A DNA stretch of 10,745 bases from Byssochlamys sp. IMV 00236 (Eukaryota > Ascomycota > Eurotiomycetes > Eurotiales > Thermoascaceae), in the NCBI GenBank assembly GCA_001931875.2, contig MSJH02000419.1, positions 1 through 10,745 of the forward strand, written 5' to 3'. A program made the translations under genes and the position numbers. Below are positions 7,640 to 10,745 of this stretch, one piece after another. The notes beneath the pieces were generated by a model, which saw only the letters and a list, made by a program, of their open reading frames with translations, did no database searches and was not told the origin of the DNA. Every line of letters begins with the position of its first letter. Position 1 is the stretch's first letter.

Positions 7640-8159
7640 CGAAGCTGTAATCCCTACTGCAAGTACCAGGGCAGTATCACATACTATAATTGGAGCAATC
7701 TCGGCCATAGGTGTTATTAATATTACTATGAGAGTACCTCTGTTTCCTAAAAAAAATCAAAATCCAAGGTGATAAAAAAAAAGAAAAGCAGCCCCACCCA
7801 AAGTCCCACAAGCTAAAGGTACAACAACTGGTCACTACCTTAATTTTATCAGGGAGACATTGTATATTATGGATAGATATCCTGAAATGAAAGATTTTTA
7901 CCTTATCATGGATAATGCCCCAATCCATTCATCAAATGAAGTAAACCAGATGGTAGAGAATAGAAAAAAGGATTATAAATGCGTATATCATTCTCCTTAC
8001 TCTCCAGAATTGAATCCAATCGAACAATTCTGGACTATAGTTAAGCATAAATTAAAGCGTAATCAGCTTATGGAGTCTGAAACGCTCGCACAAAGAATAA
8101 CTGAGGCATGTAATCTTGCTCCTTTATCTCACTTCGTTAACATTATGAAACACTCATAA
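7640..8159 (+). pseudogene. Tc1/mariner transposase C-terminal fragment (DDE_3), broken
   Basis: The plus frame reads [19 protein letters not shown] and ITMRVPLF, then hits two adjacent stops (TGA 7770-7772, TAA 7773-7775). It resumes without a frame change through KGTTTGHYLNFI, YLIMDNAPIHSS and YSPELNPIEQFW to a TAA at 8157-8159. The second catalytic Asp (MDN) and the final acidic residue (NPIEQFW) are present, spaced as in Tc1-like enzymes. The first catalytic Asp and the whole DNA-binding N-terminus are missing, because the sequence upstream switches to the opposite-strand helicase. It would have catalysed cut-and-paste transposition at TA sites but cannot do so now. The open stretch from about 7860 is only part of this fragment, not a separate gene. 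Confidence 0.85.
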
Positions 8160-8306
8160 AATCATTTCGAAAACTGTTTAAACAAAGTCCCTATTTAAAT
8201 AAAATCTTCCATATTAATTTTGAAAAGTGTTTAGATTGAGGTTCACAGTGTGCCCCAATTTAATTTCGAAAACCAAGTTAAGTTCCATTTGAGAGTGGAC
8301 GCACTG
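8160..8306 (+). mobile_element. 3' flank and candidate terminal inverted repeat of the Tc1-like element
   Basis: After the transposase stop, AT-rich DNA leads to a segment that starts CAGTGTGCCCC (from 8246) and ends GGACGCACTG (to 8306). CACTG at an outer end is typical of Tc1/mariner right termini, which are flanked by TA. A TA follows within a few bases but not immediately. The left terminus is missing, in keeping with the truncated transposase. Confidence 0.45.
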
Positions 8307-8592
8307 TTATAGTATTATAATTCTTTTCTAGTTATGCACCCTTACTAACGTTAATGACAAATAATAGAAGCAATCTCCCACTTTATCAGAGTACACATCA
8401 GTAGTAGCAATACTTTAAAGTAGCAAACAAACAACTCATTGAGAAACATCTAACATCTAAATTTATAAAAAATATATTGATTTTATTTATAATTAACGCA
8501 TCTCTTTTAGCTTAAAAGTTGAACACTTTTACTAACAGGAGTAACCACGAGAAGGTAAAGATGCTTCTACTCCCAAAAAGAGTTATTTTTAT
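8307..8592. other. AT-rich stretch without a supported gene
   Basis: No coding frame or RNA gene is seen between the candidate transposon end and the tandem repeat array. It is A/T-rich with scattered stops in all frames. Confidence 0.6.
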
Positions 8593-9007
8593 CCCCTAGA
8601 TCGATAGCCCTACAGCTAGAGAAAGAAGGCCCAGTAGAGGAAATACGATACATCTAGGGATCAGGCTATTGCCCTAACGCGCTACGGCTAGGAGAGTAAC
8701 CCAGGAACATAAGGTGCATCTAGGTCTCAGACTATTGCTCTATGGCTAGAGAGAGATATATCCAAGTGAAAACGGTACACTAGGGATCACGCGCTTAACT
8801 TTTCAAACATAACTAAACTGTCCTACGGTTAGGAAAGAAGACCCAGTAGAGGAAAATACGATGCATCTAGGGATCAGACAGTTGCTAAATTACCCTACGG
8901 CTAGGAGAGTAACCCAAGGAAACACGATACATCTAAGGACTAGACTATTGTCCTACGGCTAGAGAAAGTGAATCCAAGTGAAAACGGTACACTAGGGATC
9001 AGGCAAT
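8593..9007. repeat. Higher-order tandem repeat: two 213-bp copies of a trimer of related units
   Basis: Six related units each begin with a form of CCTACGGCTAG and end with a form of CTAGGGATCAG. Their CTA landmarks lie at 8610, 8682, 8740, 8823, 8895 and 8953. Units 1/4, 2/5 and 3/6 match each other best and are each offset by exactly 213 bp. For example, 1 and 4 share CCCAGTAGAGGAAA, 2 and 5 share GGCTAGGAGAGTAACCCA, and 3 and 6 share a 20-base run starting CCAAGTGAAAACGG. A degenerate partial unit precedes them at about 8593-8607. The CTAGGG and CCCTA ends of neighbouring units can pair. No ORF runs through it. The function is unknown; satellite or element-internal repeat are both possible. 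Confidence 0.85.
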
Positions 9008-9107
9008 TTAGACAATGGAAAGAGAAAAAAAGAGAAATCTTCATCTTTTTAACATCGTCGAACCTAATGAAACTCAGATAAGCAACAAAAGTTTAGCGAT
9101 CACACAG
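9008..9107. other. Purine-rich tract and spacer before the candidate LTR
   Basis: A GA-rich run (about 9017-9036) resembles a retroelement polypurine tract, but it sits about 70 bases from the candidate LTR start, too far for a standard arrangement. Nothing else is supported here. Confidence 0.35.
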
Positions 9108-9317
9108 TGTAATTTTTGAAATGCAGCTATTTTTAATTTTTATGATAAGCTGTAATCATCTGTTACTAGGTATTCATATTTATCAACATAATTTACTGTC
9201 ATAATTGTCATTTCTTGGTACTGTTTATTCAGTATAAATACTTCTTGTTTCTTACTAAATAAACGTTTTTCAGCTTTTAATACTTGAAACCTATTTTCTT
9301 ATTTTGAGAATGTTACA
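9108..9317 (+). mobile_element. Candidate solo LTR of a retrotransposon
   Basis: The segment starts TGTAATTTTTGA and ends GAATGTTACA, an imperfect inverted match at the tips (TGTAA...TTACA). Inside, TATAAATA (9233-9240) is followed by AATAAA (9258-9263) and then by about 50 bases to the end, as in a U3-R-U5 layout. No target-site duplication is evident, and neither a primer-binding site nor gag/pol is nearby. It could be a solo or degenerate LTR, or ordinary promoter-like AT-rich DNA. Confidence 0.3.
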
Positions 9318-9440
9318 CGTCCCATTGCGCGTAACCATAAGAGCAACACGACTGTTACTAAGAGGGACAGTTTAACGCGAAGACAAATAAATGTCAAAAA
9401 TTACCATTTTCTTTCTGCTATAGCAATATACTATGTTAGA

Positions 9441-10403
9441 ATGAGCTTAGAAAGTCTGAATGATGGTAAGCCATTAATGTCATTTATTAACCAAACTTAA
9501 TTAACATAATGTGTTTGCAATTAGAAATCGCGTCGCAACTACTTGATTTGGCGGGAGAAGTAAAACAAGTCCAGTGGAGCAGCTTCGTCGAACAAATGTC
9601 ATCGCATATTATAGACAGTTACAATGGTGATCATAAAACAACTTATTGCTCAAACTGGAAAAAAAAAGTTCAAAGACGTTTCTAAGAAGTTAGGACTTAA
9701 CATAATTCGTGACGAAAAACATGTGGATGTTTGGACTGAGAAAATTATCCCTCAATTATTCAAAAACACAACTGCTTTTTGAAGCAGTTCTCATACTTCA
9801 TCAACATCTTCATTAAGATATCAACGTTTATTAAGCAAAAATGACAAAAATTTAATAAGCAGCGTTCATCAAAATATCAATCACAAGTGGGTCTTAAGTT
9901 TGGGCACTGTAGTAGAAGATGTAATTTATAAACATGCCAGATTTTAAAGTCGAACAGTAAGTAACTATCTATGCAGTAACAGAAGCTTTTTTTTAGTTAA
10001 CAAAATAATAGCCCTCTCCACTCATATGTTCTTAGTATTGATGATCAGTTGAATTCTATGTTTACTGCAGATGAAATTAAAGAAATTAAAAAGGAAAGTG
10101 GATTTACTGATATGAGCAAAAGTTTACCTGAATCACTTGTCAATATCTTAATGAAATTAAAAGGGAAGGTAATAGGCATATATTTTAATGTTTTAGCTTC
10201 ATGAAATTAAGCTTCTTGTATAGAATGATTTCAAATCAATAGATCAAACTTTTCAAGAAATGCGCTATGACCGAAGAACTCAGCCTGCAGAATACTGGTG
10301 CCGCAACAGCATTTTAAACTATTTGGATTTATTTATTGAAAGTGATAATTTTACTCCTTTTGTCACTGAGCAGGACCTTCTAGAAACAAAGTCGCTTGCT
10401 TAG
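9441..10403 (+). pseudogene. Decayed five-exon gene of an unnamed, probably multicopy fungal family
   Basis: Exons are 9441-9465, 9525-9956 (damaged), 10012-10168 and 10224-10403, with the long second one possibly representing two original exons. Introns are 59, 55 and 55 nt with donors GTAAGC, GTAAGT and GTAATA. Readable pieces are MSLESLND, IASQLLDLAGEVKQVQWSSF, then KLGLNIIRDEKHVDVWTEKI, HKWVLSLGTVVEDVIYKHAR, HSYVLSIDDQLNSMFTADEI, DFKSIDQTFQEMRYDRR and PAEYWCRNSILNYLDLFIES. The frame shifts at an A9 run (9659-9667) and a T4 run (9942-9945), and TGA 9780-9782 interrupts. The protein reminds me, from memory only, of Mucoromycota-restricted hypothetical proteins with a WVLxxGxVVED-type motif that are usually longer. 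No domain or function is known to me. Confidence 0.6.
9770..9789. repeat. Short perfect hairpin inside the pseudogene
   Basis: AACTGCTT and AAGCAGTT form an 8-bp stem around a TTTG loop. The in-frame TGA of the pseudogene overlaps it. This may be chance or a mutation-prone site. Confidence 0.5.
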
Positions 10404-10430
10404 AAATCATGTCGTTTCTTGGCTCTCGAA

Positions 10431-10456
10431 AATATATACATATATATATATATATA
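10431..10456. repeat. (TA)n microsatellite between pseudogene and final ORF
   Basis: About eleven TA/CA units lie between the stop at 10401-10403 and the ATG at 10515. They may belong to the promoter of the last ORF. Confidence 0.85.
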
Positions 10457-10514
10457 AAATAAGCGCGAGTTCCCTTTCTTCGATTTTTCTTTAAACTTTA
10501 CAATTGGATACAGT

Positions 10515-10745
10515 ATGAGCACAAAATTTCTATATGAAGATGGACATGGGAATGTTATTGATGAGAATGGTGGTTCTGAGCCTATGGACTATATTGTTGA
10601 TCAGAGTGAATTCATTGTTGAGACTATTGCTACTCATACAGAGTACTTGAGAAATGCAGTCCCCAATGAATCTTCTCTGACTTGCCCAATGTCATTAGAA
10701 AAGCCAAAAAATGAAGATGTTCATATGAAGGAGGCAAAACCAAAA
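10515..10745 (+). CDS. N-terminal part of an unidentified acidic protein, open at the window edge
   Basis: ATG at 10515 opens a frame of 77 codons that is still open at the last base. It begins MSTKFLYEDGHGNVIDENGG and continues DYIVDQSEFIVETIATHTEY and MSLEKPKNEDVHMKEAKPK. It is acidic and polar with no signal peptide or membrane segment. A T-rich leader (about 10480-10500) precedes it, and AT-rich DNA with a TA repeat lies upstream. From memory, similar acidic leaders with a KPK-type end precede homeodomain-like helix-turn-helix regions in transposase-derived proteins of Mucoromycota. This is a hint, not an identification. The deciding part of the protein lies outside the window. Confidence 0.55.
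   Translation, partial: MSTKFLYEDGHGNVIDENGGSEPMDYIVDQSEFIVETIATHTEYLRNAVPNESSLTCPMSLEKPKNEDVHMKEAKPK

Noticed and set aside
6925..7772. Plus-strand ORFs over the helicase region
   Set aside because: They are antisense shadows of the minus-strand helicase, except for the 3' part after about 7640, which is genuine Tc1 transposase sequence.
7860..8159. Stand-alone 99-residue gene
   Set aside because: It lacks an ATG at its start and continues in frame from upstream transposase sequence across two stop codons; it is part of the Tc1 fragment.
8593..9007. CRISPR-like array of repeats and spacers
   Set aside because: The setting is eukaryotic, the repeats are diverged, and the intervals are themselves repeated with a 213-bp period rather than being unique spacers.

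Overview
The window looks like a piece of a Mucoromycota-type (Mucorales-like) fungal genome. It is AT-rich, has introns of 48-66 nt with GTAAGT/GTATGT-type donors, pyrimidine-rich leaders and AATAAA signals, and carries fungal RhoGAP, cell-wall GPI-protein, Tc1-like and PIF1-type elements. This placement is inferred from the reading, not from a search. The left 4.6 kb is a normal gene-bearing region. The right 6 kb is mostly decayed and repetitive accessory DNA.

Left part, all on the plus strand. (1) A five-exon RhoGAP gene (436-2257, 529 aa after splicing) has an arginine finger and, unusually, two C-terminal hydrophobic segments and an acidic tail, so it may be a membrane-anchored Rho-family GTPase-activating protein. 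(2) A three-exon gene (2928-3556, 169 aa) encodes a secreted Ser/Ala-rich protein with a signal peptide and a GPI-type tail. (3) A two-exon gene (3937-4590, 198 aa) encodes a Kre9/Knh1-like GPI-anchored surface protein; its intron has a perfect TACTAAC branch site. The three genes lie head to tail with separate poly(A) signals. Genes 1 and 2 have clear TATA boxes. All three could act in cell-wall growth and polarity, but nothing shows they are co-regulated.

Right part. From about 4800 to 5506 lies a broken coding block that I could not identify. On the minus strand (about 7630 to 6157) is a PIF1/Helitron-type helicase pseudogene with three in-frame stops and one frameshift, and a possible Helitron 3' terminus lies at 5512. 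It abuts, in opposite orientation, the truncated C-terminal part of a Tc1/mariner transposase (about 7640-8159), which is followed by a candidate terminal inverted repeat ending near 8306.

From 8593 to 9007 there is a higher-order tandem repeat: two copies of a trimer of related units, offset by exactly 213 bp. Next comes a possible solo LTR (9108-9317). A five-exon pseudogene (9441-10403) follows, which is visible only after its introns and frameshifts are resolved. The window ends inside an open reading frame (10515 onward). No tRNA, rRNA or CRISPR array was seen.
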